From assembly GCA_903644035.1 (NCBI GenBank), contig CAHJXG010000600.1, positions 1-15,879 of the forward strand: 15,879 nt of DNA, given 5' to 3'. The position numbers and the translations under genes are program-made. The notes beneath the pieces are model-generated. The model did not search any database, had not been told where the DNA came from, and worked only from the letters and a program-made list of their open reading frames with translations. Below are positions 1-12,202 of this stretch, in pieces (within the stretch, counting starts at the first letter, position 1; every line of letters begins with the position of its first letter). This stretch comes from Rhodospirillales bacterium (lineage in GTDB: Bacteria; Pseudomonadota; Alphaproteobacteria; Acetobacterales; Acetobacteraceae).

Positions 1-2
1 TT

Positions 3-107
3 CCGGCCGTGCTGGCTTCGCGTGACCTGGCGCGGCCCCGCCGGGGGGCGCGGGGCCTGGCCGACCGCCTCGCGGTGACGGTCGCCGCACTACGGGGCCG
101 GGTTTGA
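3..107 (+). CDS. C-terminal end of an unidentified plus-strand gene (partial)
   Basis: Reading from base 3, the frame stays open for 34 codons and stops with TGA at 105-107. The peptide is alanine-, arginine- and leucine-rich and ends in LADRLAVTVAALRGRV, which looks like a normal helical C-terminus in high-GC coding sequence. The other two plus frames stop earlier (near 24 and 76). The gene would converge with the acyltransferase, whose stop lies 25 bp further on. Too little is present to name a product, and random open frames of this length are common at this GC content. Confidence 0.4.
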   Translation, partial: PAVLASRDLARPRRGARGLADRLAVTVAALRGRV

Positions 108-132
108 CGGGAACGGGCCGGGATGCCGCCGG

Positions 133-1233
133 TCAGTCGGCCTCGCCCACGGTACGCGGGGCCTGCCCCTCGTCCTTCCGGCGCTCCCGGACGAGGCGGC
201 CCGGCATCGGAATGGCCGCCCATGCGCGGTCAACAACCGCGAGGATCGGCTTTTTCCGGACAAGGATCGGCTTCTCGACCCACGTCCAGGACAGCCAGGC
301 GCACACCGCCGTCAACGGCAGCGAGACCAGGATCAGCAGCCACCAGGATTGAACGCCCGGGACCGCGTGCACGATCGACTGCTGGATCGGCCAATGGAAC
401 AGGTACACGCCATAGGACAGGTCGCCGAACGGGATCGCCGGAGGGCGCGTCAGCCCAAGATAGACCGTCAGGTAAGCCACCGGGAACGCGGCCAGGTACG
501 AGGCATCGGGGATCTGCAGGAACAACCCCGTCGCAACCGCCGAGATAGCCCCCAGGAGGCCGGAATAGGGGATGACGTCGCGATACAGATAAAGGCCGAC
601 AGCGGCCAGGAAGCAGAGGACCAGCACCCGTCCCGGCGCGTGGGTGAAGGGGCTGATCGGGTGGCCGAGCAGAACCCGCACGGTGAGCGCGACCGAGAGC
701 GCGGCCACGACGGCCACGAAGGCGAGCCGGTGCCGGGTCGCCGTCGCGATGGCCAGCAGGACCAGCGCCAGGTAGCACTCAAGCTCGTACGGGATGGTCC
801 ATAGCTGCCCGTTCACCAGGCCCTGGGACGGCTCTTCCACGAACACGCCTGGAAGGTAGAAATGGATGTCGCCGACGATGTTGAGGAAGTAGGCGTAGAA
901 CCCCCTGCTGCCGAAGTACTGCGACGCCGGCAGGGTGGTGAAGATCAGCCCGATGATCACGGCAGACAGCGTGATCTCAACCGCCAGCGCGGGGATCAGC
1001 CGGATGAAGCGGAGGGTGACGAACTGGTGCAGCCGGGTCCGACCCAGGCTCCCGGTCACCAAGAAGCCTGAGAGGGCGAAGAAGAGCGGGATGATCGCGG
1101 CGGGAAGGAACCGGAACGGCCCCGACCACAGCTCCGCGTCAAGCTCGGGCGAATTCGCGCTCAGCGCGATGCCGTGCCAGATGAGGACGGCGAGGGACAA
1201 GCCGATCCGGAGGTAATCGAACCCGGTCGTCAT
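133..1233 (-). CDS. Acyltransferase family 3 (OafA/YrhL-type) integral membrane protein
   Basis: A multi-pass inner-membrane acyltransferase of the family that usually acetylates or acylates surface sugars. Counting from the chosen ATG at 1233 (366 aa), the family signatures are visible: R9 and H20 form the R-x10-H motif in the first membrane helix, FFALSGFLVTGSL lies near residues 51-63, RFIRLIPAL near 75-83, WTIPYELECY stands for the usual W-S-x-x-x-E-x-x-F-Y, and LSYGVYLFHWPI and WVEKPIL lie near the end. A charged cytoplasmic tail follows. The frame stays open to a TTG at 1359, but homology starts at about the second methionine. The ATG at 1233 has an AAGG about 10 nt upstream, and an ATG at 1251 is the alternative. 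It lies downstream of clpS on the same strand. The acceptor could be an exopolysaccharide or lipopolysaccharide sugar, but the sequence does not show which. Family call is firm; substrate is unknown. Confidence 0.88.
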   Translation of the reverse strand: MTTGFDYLRIGLSLAVLIWHGIALSANSPELDAELWSGPFRFLPAAIIPLFFALSGFLVTGSLGRTRLHQFVTLRFIRLIPALAVEITLSAVIIGLIFTTLPASQYFGSRGFYAYFLNIVGDIHFYLPGVFVEEPSQGLVNGQLWTIPYELECYLALVLLAIATATRHRLAFVAVVAALSVALTVRVLLGHPISPFTHAPGRVLVLCFLAAVGLYLYRDVIPYSGLLGAISAVATGLFLQIPDASYLAAFPVAYLTVYLGLTRPPAIPFGDLSYGVYLFHWPIQQSIVHAVPGVQSWWLLILVSLPLTAVCAWLSWTWVEKPILVRKKPILAVVDRAWAAIPMPGRLVRERRKDEGQAPRTVGEAD

Positions 1234-1497
1234 GCCGCCCGCGCCTTGCATCTTGTCTTGGAACGTCGGAAGCCTGGCCACGTCAACCTCTCGCGATACG
1301 TCGGACGCTGCTGCTAAGGAGAAGTTGAGCAGATCGCGCTCACATTTGTTGGTGCGCAAGCCTCAAAGACGGCTCATCGCGCCGAGTTCAGCCGCCCGGC
1401 TCACGGGCCGGCGGCCCGGCCCTCGCCGCGGGCTTGATGCGCTTCGCCAGCGCCTTGGACCAGGCTCGTGGCCCGGAGCTTGCCGAAGGCGGCTCGG

Positions 1498-1806
1498 CTA
1501 CTCCTCGGGCTCCGTGGTGAACAGCAGCGGATAGCCTTTGCTCCGCCCCGCGTCGGTCGCGTTCGTCGCCTTGGCCTCGGCGACGTCCTTGGTATAGACG
1601 GAGACGACGCAGGAGCCGCGCTGGTGCGCGGTGATCATCACCCGCTGCGCCTGATCCTCGGTCACGCGGAACTCCGCCTTCAGGATCCGCACGACGAACT
1701 CGCGGGGCGTGAAGTCGTCGTTGACCAGGATGACCTTGTGCAGCTTCGGCCGCTCGACCTTGACTTCGAGCTTGATCTTTGGGGTCGTGATGACGTCGTT
1801 CTTCAT
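1498..1806 (-). CDS. clpS: ATP-dependent Clp protease adaptor ClpS (ClpS2-type)
   Basis: ClpS binds proteins with destabilising N-terminal residues and hands them to ClpA(P) in the cytoplasm. From the ATG at 1806 the protein has 102 residues, normal for the family. A flexible basic N-terminal extension (1-22) precedes the folded core, which starts at [19 protein letters not shown]29 and D30 match the residues that bind the alpha-amino group in E. coli ClpS (N34, D35), and H61 matches H66. The ending LLFTTEPEE and the Arg at the gatekeeper position (R35) resemble the second ClpS paralogue of rhizobia (ClpS2). The frame is open up to 1872, but the extra residues do not look like ClpS, and a GGAG sits 11 nt before the 1806 ATG. 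The gene lies 81 bp downstream of the DUF155 gene and is probably transcribed from the same direction. A separate clpS1 near clpA would be expected elsewhere in the genome. Confidence 0.93.
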   Translation of the reverse strand: MKNDVITTPKIKLEVKVERPKLHKVILVNDDFTPREFVVRILKAEFRVTEDQAQRVMITAHQRGSCVVSVYTKDVAEAKATNATDAGRSKGYPLLFTTEPEE

Positions 1807-1822
1807 TGGAGAAGTTGCTCCA
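1807..1822 (-). promoter_or_regulatory. Small hairpin over the clpS ribosome-binding site
   Basis: Directly before the clpS ATG the minus strand reads TGGAG, a 6-nt loop, then CTCCA. The two arms pair perfectly (5 bp), and the left arm contains the only good Shine-Dalgarno core (GGAG). The element could damp clpS translation. It is short, so chance is possible. Confidence 0.3.
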
Positions 1823-1887
1823 GATGGCGGCCTGGCATCGACGCAATTTACCGCATTGCCCTTCCGCCGCATAGCCGGGCCTCGCCG

Positions 1888-3003
1888 CTACGCCCGCACC
1901 AGCGCCAGGACGATCTCGACCGCGATCAGCACCAGGATCAGGAACTCCATCAGCCCGGCCCGGCTGCTGTTCGCCTCGTCATACAATGCCGTGTAGGTGT
2001 CGCGGATGATCGCGAGCTTGCGGTCCACCGCGGCGCTCACGGTGGGCACGCGGAACAGGCCCAGCGCCGAGGCGTAGATACGGGCGAGATACACGTCCTC
2101 CGTCACCTGCAGCGCGTTGTCGGCCTTCTCAGTCAGTTCGGTGACCTCGGCGACCAGGGTGTAGAGCCGCCGGGCCAGGGTGGCGAAGCGGCGCGGCGCC
2201 AGGAGGTTGGCCGTGCGGCGCGTGGTCTGCACCAGGTCGTACATCCGCGGCAGCTCGTCATCGAGCAGCTCGTCGTAGTAGCGCATCTCCAGCAGCTGCG
2301 CGTTGGCGACCTCCAGCACGTCCGCCACGTCGCTGTCGCCGCGCGGCTCGTAGATGAAGGCGCGGTCCCAGGTCAGCACGACGAGGTCGTCGGCGTAGTA
2401 GGAGAAGCTCTGCCGCAGCAGGTCGCGCCGGGCGCCGTCGGAGAGGGGGCGCTGCTCCCCGGACAGCAGCGGCACCAGGTCCAGGCGGCCGCGCAGGGCG
2501 GCGGCGGTCAGCGGCTCGCTGAAGGCGTGCACGGTGCCGATCAGGTAGTCCTCCTCGATGGCCGAGCCGGTCGGCCGTTCCAGCGCCTCGGCCAGCAGGG
2601 TGCGCACCCGGGCCAGCAGGCCGTCCCAGAGCCGGCCGTCGCCGCCGTCGCCGACATGGGCGTCCATCGCGTTCAGCAGCGCCGTGTATTCGGGCCAGCT
2701 CATGTCCACCGTCGCCACCCGCAGCGCCAGCGCCACCACGCCGAAATCGTAGATGCGCGCCGTCACCGCCGCGGTCACCGCGAGCGGGCCGAGGTGCAGC
2801 GGGATCGGGTCGAAGGAGAGGGCGACCGGCGGCACGCCGAACGCCACCGCCTTGGCGGGCGTGGCGCTCAGCCGGCTGCGGCTGCTCGCGGTGCCGGCGT
2901 GGCGCGCCCAGATCTCCTCCACGCGGCGCAGGTCGATGGCGTAGGCGATGTCGAACAGACGGAGGGCGGCGATGTGGCCCGAGCGGACCTGAGGCGCCGC
3001 CAC
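1888..3003 (-). CDS. DUF155/RMD1-family protein with a C-terminal membrane anchor
   Basis: A 371-aa member of the DUF155 family, which includes yeast Rmd1/Rmd8 and mitochondrial RMND1. The N-terminal half (about 55-110) is a predicted alpha/beta region. The conserved core runs from about residue 150 to 300, with [17 protein letters not shown] (204-220), [20 protein letters not shown] (225-244) and the acidic [12 protein letters not shown] stretch. A helical, coiled-coil-like part follows. Residues 350-369 form a hydrophobic helix that should anchor the protein as a tail-anchored inner-membrane protein facing the cytoplasm. The start is GTG at 3003, 2 nt after the uvrA stop, with no strong Shine-Dalgarno site, so translation is probably coupled to uvrA. 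The biochemical function of bacterial DUF155 proteins is not established to my knowledge. Mitochondrial RMND1 is linked to mitochondrial translation, but transferring that role here would be speculation. Confidence 0.88.
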   Translation of the reverse strand: MAAPQVRSGHIAALRLFDIAYAIDLRRVEEIWARHAGTASSRSRLSATPAKAVAFGVPPVALSFDPIPLHLGPLAVTAAVTARIYDFGVVALALRVATVDMSWPEYTALLNAMDAHVGDGGDGRLWDGLLARVRTLLAEALERPTGSAIEEDYLIGTVHAFSEPLTAAALRGRLDLVPLLSGEQRPLSDGARRDLLRQSFSYYADDLVVLTWDRAFIYEPRGDSDVADVLEVANAQLLEMRYYDELLDDELPRMYDLVQTTRRTANLLAPRRFATLARRLYTLVAEVTELTEKADNALQVTEDVYLARIYASALGLFRVPTVSAAVDRKLAIIRDTYTALYDEANSSRAGLMEFLILVLIAVEIVLALVRA

Positions 3004-3005
3004 GC

Positions 3006-5861
<2,856 letters not shown>

Positions 5862-5876
5862 GCGAACCGTCCTAGC

Positions 5877-5891
5877 GTTCTGGTACTGTTC
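5877..5891. promoter_or_regulatory. LexA (SOS) box, alphaproteobacterial GTTC-N7-GTTC type
   Basis: The plus strand reads GTTC, seven bases, GTTC; on the minus strand this is GAAC-N7-GAAC. This is the known LexA operator of alphaproteobacteria, here without a mismatch. It lies 16 bp upstream of the uvrA ATG and 135 bp upstream of ssb. That position fits repression of uvrA at or just after its transcription start. Any effect on ssb is less certain. Confidence 0.82.
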
Positions 5892-5892
5892 A

Positions 5893-5912
5893 CCCCATAT
5901 GACAGCATGGGG
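5893..5912. repeat. Inverted repeat next to the SOS box
   Basis: CCCCAT and ATGGGG form perfect 6-bp arms around an 8-nt centre, 1 bp from the SOS box on its ssb side. It includes a CATATG that could serve as the uvrA -10 region on the minus strand. With TTTTCA 17 bp further upstream as a weak -35, this is the best uvrA promoter I can see. The dyad may be a second operator or chance. Confidence 0.35.
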
Positions 5913-6026
5913 CGGCGTTGAAAACCCTGCTGGCCCCCGTGCTGCCCCCCTGCCCTGGCTCGACCGGAGGACAGGGGCTATAAGTCCCGGACCGGTGCGA
6001 GTCCGAATGGTGGAAGGTGACGAAAC

Positions 6027-6518
6027 ATGGCGGGTAGCGTCAACAAGGTGATCCTGATCGGCAACCTGGGCAAGGACCCGGAGGTGCGCAGCTTCCAGAA
6101 CGGCGGCAAGGTGGTCAACTTCACCCTGGCGACCAGCGAGAGCTGGAGCGACCGCGGCTCGGGCGAGCGCAAGGAGAAGACCGAGTGGCACAACGTCGTC
6201 ATCAAGAACGACAAGCTGGGCGAGATCGCCGAGAAGTACCTGAAGAAGGGCAGCAAGGTCTACCTTGAGGGCCGGGTCGAGACGCGGAAGTGGCAGGACC
6301 AGTCCGGCCAGGACAAGTACACCACGGAGATCGTCATCCCGGCGTTCCGCGGCGAGCTGACGATGCTGAGCGGACGCGGCGAGGAGGGCGGCATGGGCGG
6401 CGGCGGTGGCGGCTACCAGCCGCGCGAGCGCACGTCCGCGCCCGAGCGGTCCGGCGGCGGCAGCCCGTCCTGGGAACCCAGCAAGGGCGGCGACCTCGAC
6501 GACGAGATCCCGTTCTAA
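6027..6518 (+). CDS. ssb: Single-stranded DNA-binding protein
   Basis: SSB coats single-stranded DNA during replication, recombination and repair, and recruits partner proteins through its C-terminal tip. The 163-aa protein starts at an ATG with GGAAGG about 9 nt upstream. The OB fold covers about residues 4-112, starting [18 protein letters not shown]40 and W54 sit at the positions of the DNA-stacking tryptophans of E. coli SSB, with another Trp at 89. Residues 113-155 are a flexible linker rich in Gly, Pro and Ser, including a run of six glycines. The tail ends DLDDEIPF, the standard acidic partner-binding peptide. It is divergent from uvrA, and gyrA follows after 31 nt, so ssb probably heads a transcription unit with gyrA and coaD. 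Confidence 0.97.
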   Translation: MAGSVNKVILIGNLGKDPEVRSFQNGGKVVNFTLATSESWSDRGSGERKEKTEWHNVVIKNDKLGEIAEKYLKKGSKVYLEGRVETRKWQDQSGQDKYTTEIVIPAFRGELTMLSGRGEEGGMGGGGGGYQPRERTSAPERSGGGSPSWEPSKGGDLDDEIPF

Positions 6519-6549
6519 CCAGACCCACTGATCCCAGCGAAAGCCGTCC

Positions 6550-9286
<2,737 letters not shown>

Positions 9287-9294
<8 letters not shown>

Positions 9295-9823
9295 TCCGCG
9301 CCCCGATCCGGTCCGCGGCCCGGTGCAGCATGTCGGCCTGTATCCCGGCACCTTCGACCCGGTGACCAACGGCCACACCGACATCATCGCCCGTGCCGCC
9401 CGGGTGGTGCATCGTCTGGTCATCGGTGTGGCGGAGAACGTCGGCAAGTCGCCGCTGTTCCCGTTGGAGGAGCGCGTCGAGCTAGTGCGCGCCGAGACCG
9501 ACGCCATCGCCGCGCGGACCGGCACCGAGATCGAGGTGATCAGCTTCAACTGCCTGCTGATCGACCTCGCCCACCGCGTCAACGCGGGCGTGATCGTGCG
9601 GGGGCTGCGTGCGGTCTCGGATTTCGACTATGAGTTTCAGATGGCCGGGATGAACTACCGGCTGGACCATGAGGTGGAAACGGTGTTCCTCATGGCGAGC
9701 GAGCGGCACCAGTTTATCTCGTCCCGCTTTGTCAAGGAGATCGCCCGGCTGGGTGGCGACGTGTCCAGCTTCGTGCCAAGCCTGACCTTGGAGCGGACGC
9801 TGGCGCGGGTGCGTCCGGCTTGA
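9287..9823 (+). CDS. coaD: Phosphopantetheine adenylyltransferase
   Basis: CoaD joins 4'-phosphopantetheine and ATP to give dephospho-CoA, the fourth step of coenzyme A synthesis. From the ATG at 9287 it has 178 residues, slightly longer than the usual 160-170 because of a short Pro/Arg-rich N-terminus. The nucleotidyltransferase motif is [14 protein letters not shown], with T27 and H30 forming the T-x-G-H site. [12 protein letters not shown] (105-116) and ISSRFVKE (144-151) are the other family signatures. The ATG overlaps the end of gyrA by 8 nt (ATGCCTGA), which suggests coupled translation. An in-frame ATG at 9263 would give a longer overlap and adds no conserved residues. Confidence 0.96.
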
Positions 9824-9856
9824 CGGGGACGGGTGGGATCATCAACGGAGAATGCC

Positions 9857-10417
9857 ATGCGCCGCCGGCACTTGCTTGCAACAATCGCGATTGGAACATT
9901 GATGTCTGAGGACGTATCGGCCCAGCAGCCGGCCGCCGATCTTGAGAACACGCTGTATATGGACCTGAAGGATGGCCGGGTGGTCATTCGCCTGCGCCCG
10001 GATCTGGCGCCGAAGCACGTCGAGCGGGTCAAGGCCTTGGCGCGCAAAGGGTTTTACGACGGCACGGTGTTCCACCGGGTCATCGAGGGCTTCATGGCCC
10101 AGGGCGGCGACCCGACCGGCACCGGCACCGGCGGCAGCGACATGGGCAACCTGCCGGCCGAGTTCAGCCGCGACGCGCATTTCCTGCGCGGCACCGTCGG
10201 CGCGGCCCGCACCGGCGATCCCAACAGCGCCAACAGCCAGTTCTACATCATGTTCGCCCCGGCGCCGCATCTGGACGGCCAGTACACGATCTGGGGCCAG
10301 GTCGTGCAGGGTATGGATGTCGTGGACAAGATCAAGCGCGGCAGCGGCGGAGGTGGTCAGGTGTCCAACCCGGACAAGATCGTTCGCGTACAGGTGGCGG
10401 CCGACGCCAAACCGTAA
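9857..10417 (+). CDS. Exported peptidyl-prolyl cis-trans isomerase (cyclophilin type)
   Basis: A cyclophilin that speeds proline isomerisation in protein folding, probably in the periplasm. From the ATG at 9857, which has GGAG 6 nt upstream, the protein has 186 residues. Residues 1-22 look like a signal peptide: basic MRRRHLL, a hydrophobic stretch, and a VSA-QQ cleavage site. The run of three arginines could also be read by the Tat system. The cyclophilin domain covers about 30-182. The catalytic segment FHRVIEGFMAQGGD (72-85) holds R74, F79, M80 and Q82, matching R55, F60, M61 and Q63 of human CypA. GTVGAARTGDPNSANSQFYI is also conserved. The cyclosporin-binding Trp is replaced (APAPHLDG), as in many bacterial members. 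It begins 33 bp after coaD and ends with tandem stops TAATAG. Confidence 0.94.
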   Translation: MRRRHLLATIAIGTLMSEDVSAQQPAADLENTLYMDLKDGRVVIRLRPDLAPKHVERVKALARKGFYDGTVFHRVIEGFMAQGGDPTGTGTGGSDMGNLPAEFSRDAHFLRGTVGAARTGDPNSANSQFYIMFAPAPHLDGQYTIWGQVVQGMDVVDKIKRGSGGGGQVSNPDKIVRVQVAADAKP

Positions 10418-10425
10418 TAGGAATG

Positions 10426-10455
10426 CGCCGTGACCCGGCGCCACGGGTCACGGCG
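10426..10455 (+). terminator. Strong GC-rich stem-loop between the cyclophilin gene and tRNA-Lys
   Basis: CGCCGTGACCC and GGGTCACGGCG form a perfect 11-bp stem around an 8-nt loop, 8 bp after the cyclophilin stop and 7 bp before the tRNA. There is no T-run behind it, so it is not a textbook intrinsic terminator. It may terminate weakly, protect the 3' end of the mRNA, or mark a processing site between mRNA and tRNA. Confidence 0.5.
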
Positions 10456-10462
10456 GTACTAT

Positions 10463-10538
10463 GGGCCTGTAGCTCAGTTGGTAGAGCACGGGACTTTTAA
10501 TCTTGTGGTCGTGGGTTCGAGTCCCACCGGGCCCACCA
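10463..10538 (+). tRNA. tRNA-Lys (anticodon UUU), CCA encoded
   Basis: The 76-nt segment folds as a complete cloverleaf. The acceptor stem pairs GGGCCTG with CGGGCCC (one G-T pair), followed by discriminator A and an encoded CCA at 10536-10538. The D-arm is GCTC/GAGC around AGTTGGTA. The anticodon stem is CGGGA/TCTTG and its loop CTTTTAA puts TTT at 10496-10498, hence lysine. The T-arm contains GTGGGTTCGAGTCCCAC. It follows the cyclophilin gene on the same strand and faces the transposon scar downstream. tRNA 3' ends are common integration sites, but I see no second copy of this end in the window. Confidence 0.96.
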
Positions 10539-10718
10539 ATTTCATCGGTGATAGCAGCGCTTCTGTTTTGCTCTCGTTAAGATGGCTTCACCACGTCGCG
10601 GAACTGCCGCTATCCCGTCTGGGCGTCAAGCATGACCGGCTCAAAGCCGGGTACCTGACCGCTGCGGGAACGGTCTGACAGGTCGCTGAAGAAAGCTTAA
10701 CGTCGGCTTGGTTGAGCA

Positions 10719-10735
10719 CTCCCTTGATAAGGGAG
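10719..10735. repeat. Perfect short inverted repeat (7-bp arms, 3-nt loop)
   Basis: CTCCCTT and AAGGGAG flank GAT. No T-run follows on either side, so a terminator is unlikely. It lies just beyond the transposase remnant and could belong to the end region of the lost element. Confidence 0.35.
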
Positions 10736-10754
10736 AGGTTGACATGAGATTGTT

Positions 10755-10901
10755 TACACACCGTCATGAGAGGCAGACGGATCAAATTGTAAGTGGTAGC
10801 GGCAAGGTCAAAGCTCGAGCCGTTCGCTCTCGCCCGTGGTGTTCGGTCTGGCGCAGCCCGGCGAACGCTTTGATTCAGCCGAATACCTCTTCGATGCGGC
10901 C
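10755..10901 (-). pseudogene. Decayed C-terminus of an IS5-type transposase
   Basis: On the minus strand from 10901, translation gives GRIEEVFG, a stop (TGA at 10875-10877 where TGG would give the usual Trp), then IKAFAGLRQTEHHGRER. After a frameshift near 10820 it goes on as SSFDLAATTYNLIRLPLM. Joined together, this is the well-known end of IS5-group DDE transposases, of the pattern RIEE-FGWIK-AGLR-T-RG followed by an AAYNLxRLP tail. The Glu in RIEE should be the last acidic residue of the catalytic triad. The N-terminal part, including the other catalytic residues, is absent: the next minus-strand gene starts upstream without it. The copy carries at least one stop and one frameshift, so it is dead. 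The family call comes from recalled motifs, not a search. Confidence 0.62.
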
Positions 10902-10975
10902 ACCCTGCTGAGCGCGTCAACCCAGCACATCTCGGTCATCGTCCCAGCGCGTGGCTGAAGACATACCCACCGGGA

Positions 10976-12202
10976 TCAGGGGCGGAACAGCAGCTTGTCG
11001 GTGGCGTATAACTGTTCTGGACGGTAGTTGCCGACGCCCCACGCCGTTTGCAATCCGTTCGGGTTGGCTCCTGCATCCTCGGTGCCGATGTTCCACCAGG
11101 AACCGGAGAGCGGCGGCTGGAAGCCGTTCATGTAGTCCAGCAGGGTCGTTGCCCAGGCATGGGCGCTGCCGCCCGGGCCGGGATTGCTGGCGCCGAGTTC
11201 GCCGATCCAGACCGGGGCCAGGTTCTGGCGGGCGACGAAGCCCCAGCCTGCCTCATAGCGCGCCACGGCCGCCGGGCCGCTGTCCGGCCTGACGTCGCTG
11301 ATCTCGAAAGGGTAGGAGTGTACAGAGTAAACCAGCTTGTTCGGCACGCGGAGCACCACCGGCTTGGACAGGACAGGACGCAGGTCGCCTTCAGGCGCCT
11401 CGCCGCGATACCTCTGCAAGCCCTCACAGATGATCAGCACGTCGGGGTTCACCGCCCCGATCGCGTTGCCCACGTCCATGAACATCGCCCGGATGTCCGT
11501 CGGCCCGCCCTGGCCCCAGTTGCCGGTATGCGGCTCGTTGTGGAGATCGAAGCCGATCACGGTGGGGTTGCCGGCATACTGCCGGGCAAAGCGCAGCCAG
11601 TTCGCCTTGAACCTCGCCGCGGTGACGGTGCCGCGATTCCCGGCGCCGTCCGTGCCGTCTGAACCCGGTCCCAGGTCGAACCACAGCCCATTCGGCTGCT
11701 GCCCGCCGCCGCCGTCGTTCGTGTGATGGTCGAAGATCATCTTGAGGCCGATCTGCCCTGCATACTCCACGATCTCCTTGAAGATCTCCCAGGTGGTCAG
11801 GCCGACAAGCTGGCTGTTGGCCTTGAAGTCGACCGTGCCGCTCTCCCGGATGTTCCGCGGCTGCACGTCGAGGTTCACGTCCGACCAGGGAATGCGGACG
11901 GTGTTGAACCCGGCGGCAACGATGCTGTCGCATATGGCGCGATAGCTGACGGTCCATAGGCCCTGCAGGGCGTAGCCGGCCGGCCCGTCAGTGCCGTACC
12001 AGCCAATGGAGGCGATGCGGACCACGTTGCCCTGCGCATCGACGATCTGGCTGCCGCGCGTGCTCAGCCATCCCCGCGGCAACAGGCTGCCGCCACGGCC
12101 GGCCGGTTGGAAGGTGCCGGCCGCTCCGGAACTCCCAGCGCCGCCCAGGGCCAAGGCTGCGGCGAGGGCGAGCCTCGCCAGAACGCGTCGCCGGGCGATC
12201 AC
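10976..12202 (-). CDS. Exported glycoside hydrolase family 5 (cellulase-like endoglucanase)
   Basis: A secreted or periplasmic GH5 glycosidase of 408 residues that should cut beta-linked glucans or related polysaccharides with retention of configuration. Residues 1-29 are a signal peptide (MIARRRVLAR, then an Ala/Leu-rich core); the three arginines would also suit Tat. The catalytic barrel covers about 45-400. Clan GH-A landmarks are R103 in NTVRIPW, H159 in IFDHH, N222-E223 in DLHNEPH (acid/base), H295 and Y297 in YSVHSYPF, E335 in WIGELGAS (nucleophile), and the late Trp pair in GSWWNIG. The start is GTG and overlaps the stop of the upstream polymerase gene as GTGA, so the two are translated together. 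No carbohydrate-binding module is visible. In this setting it more likely trims or releases a self-made exopolysaccharide than digests plant cellulose, but the substrate cannot be read from sequence. Confidence 0.92.
   Translation of the reverse strand: MIARRRVLARLALAAALALGGAGSSGAAGTFQPAGRGGSLLPRGWLSTRGSQIVDAQGNVVRIASIGWYGTDGPAGYALQGLWTVSYRAICDSIVAAGFNTVRIPWSDVNLDVQPRNIRESGTVDFKANSQLVGLTTWEIFKEIVEYAGQIGLKMIFDHHTNDGGGGQQPNGLWFDLGPGSDGTDGAGNRGTVTAARFKANWLRFARQYAGNPTVIGFDLHNEPHTGNWGQGGPTDIRAMFMDVGNAIGAVNPDVLIICEGLQRYRGEAPEGDLRPVLSKPVVLRVPNKLVYSVHSYPFEISDVRPDSGPAAVARYEAGWGFVARQNLAPVWIGELGASNPGPGGSAHAWATTLLDYMNGFQPPLSGSWWNIGTEDAGANPNGLQTAWGVGNYRPEQLYATDKLLFRP

Larger units (their letters stand above)
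10539..10975. other. Gene-poor, lower-GC segment after tRNA-Lys
   Basis: This 437-bp gap has no intact gene that I can support. Its first 260 bp are visibly richer in A and T than the neighbours and carry small inverted repeats: CCGGCT/AGCCGG at 10636-10650, GACCG/CGGTC at 10657-10675 and CTCCCTT/AAGGGAG at 10719-10735. The right part holds the transposase remnant listed separately. An apparent plus-strand frame over the tRNA, reading GPVAQLVEHGTFNLVVVGSS, is simply the tRNA translated. The segment looks like decayed mobile DNA. Confidence 0.6.

Noticed and set aside
1405..1417. GGGCC-GGC-GGCCC hairpin after clpS as a terminator
   Set aside because: The stem has only 5 bp with a 3-nt loop and no T-run; such matches are frequent at this GC content.
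10555..10580. Possible terminator after tRNA-Lys near a short T-run (CTGTTTTG)
   Set aside because: No stable stem precedes the four T residues.
10430..10678. 82-aa open frame over the tRNA
   Set aside because: The peptide GPVAQLVEHGTFNLVVVGSS is the well-known mistranslation of a tRNA gene.
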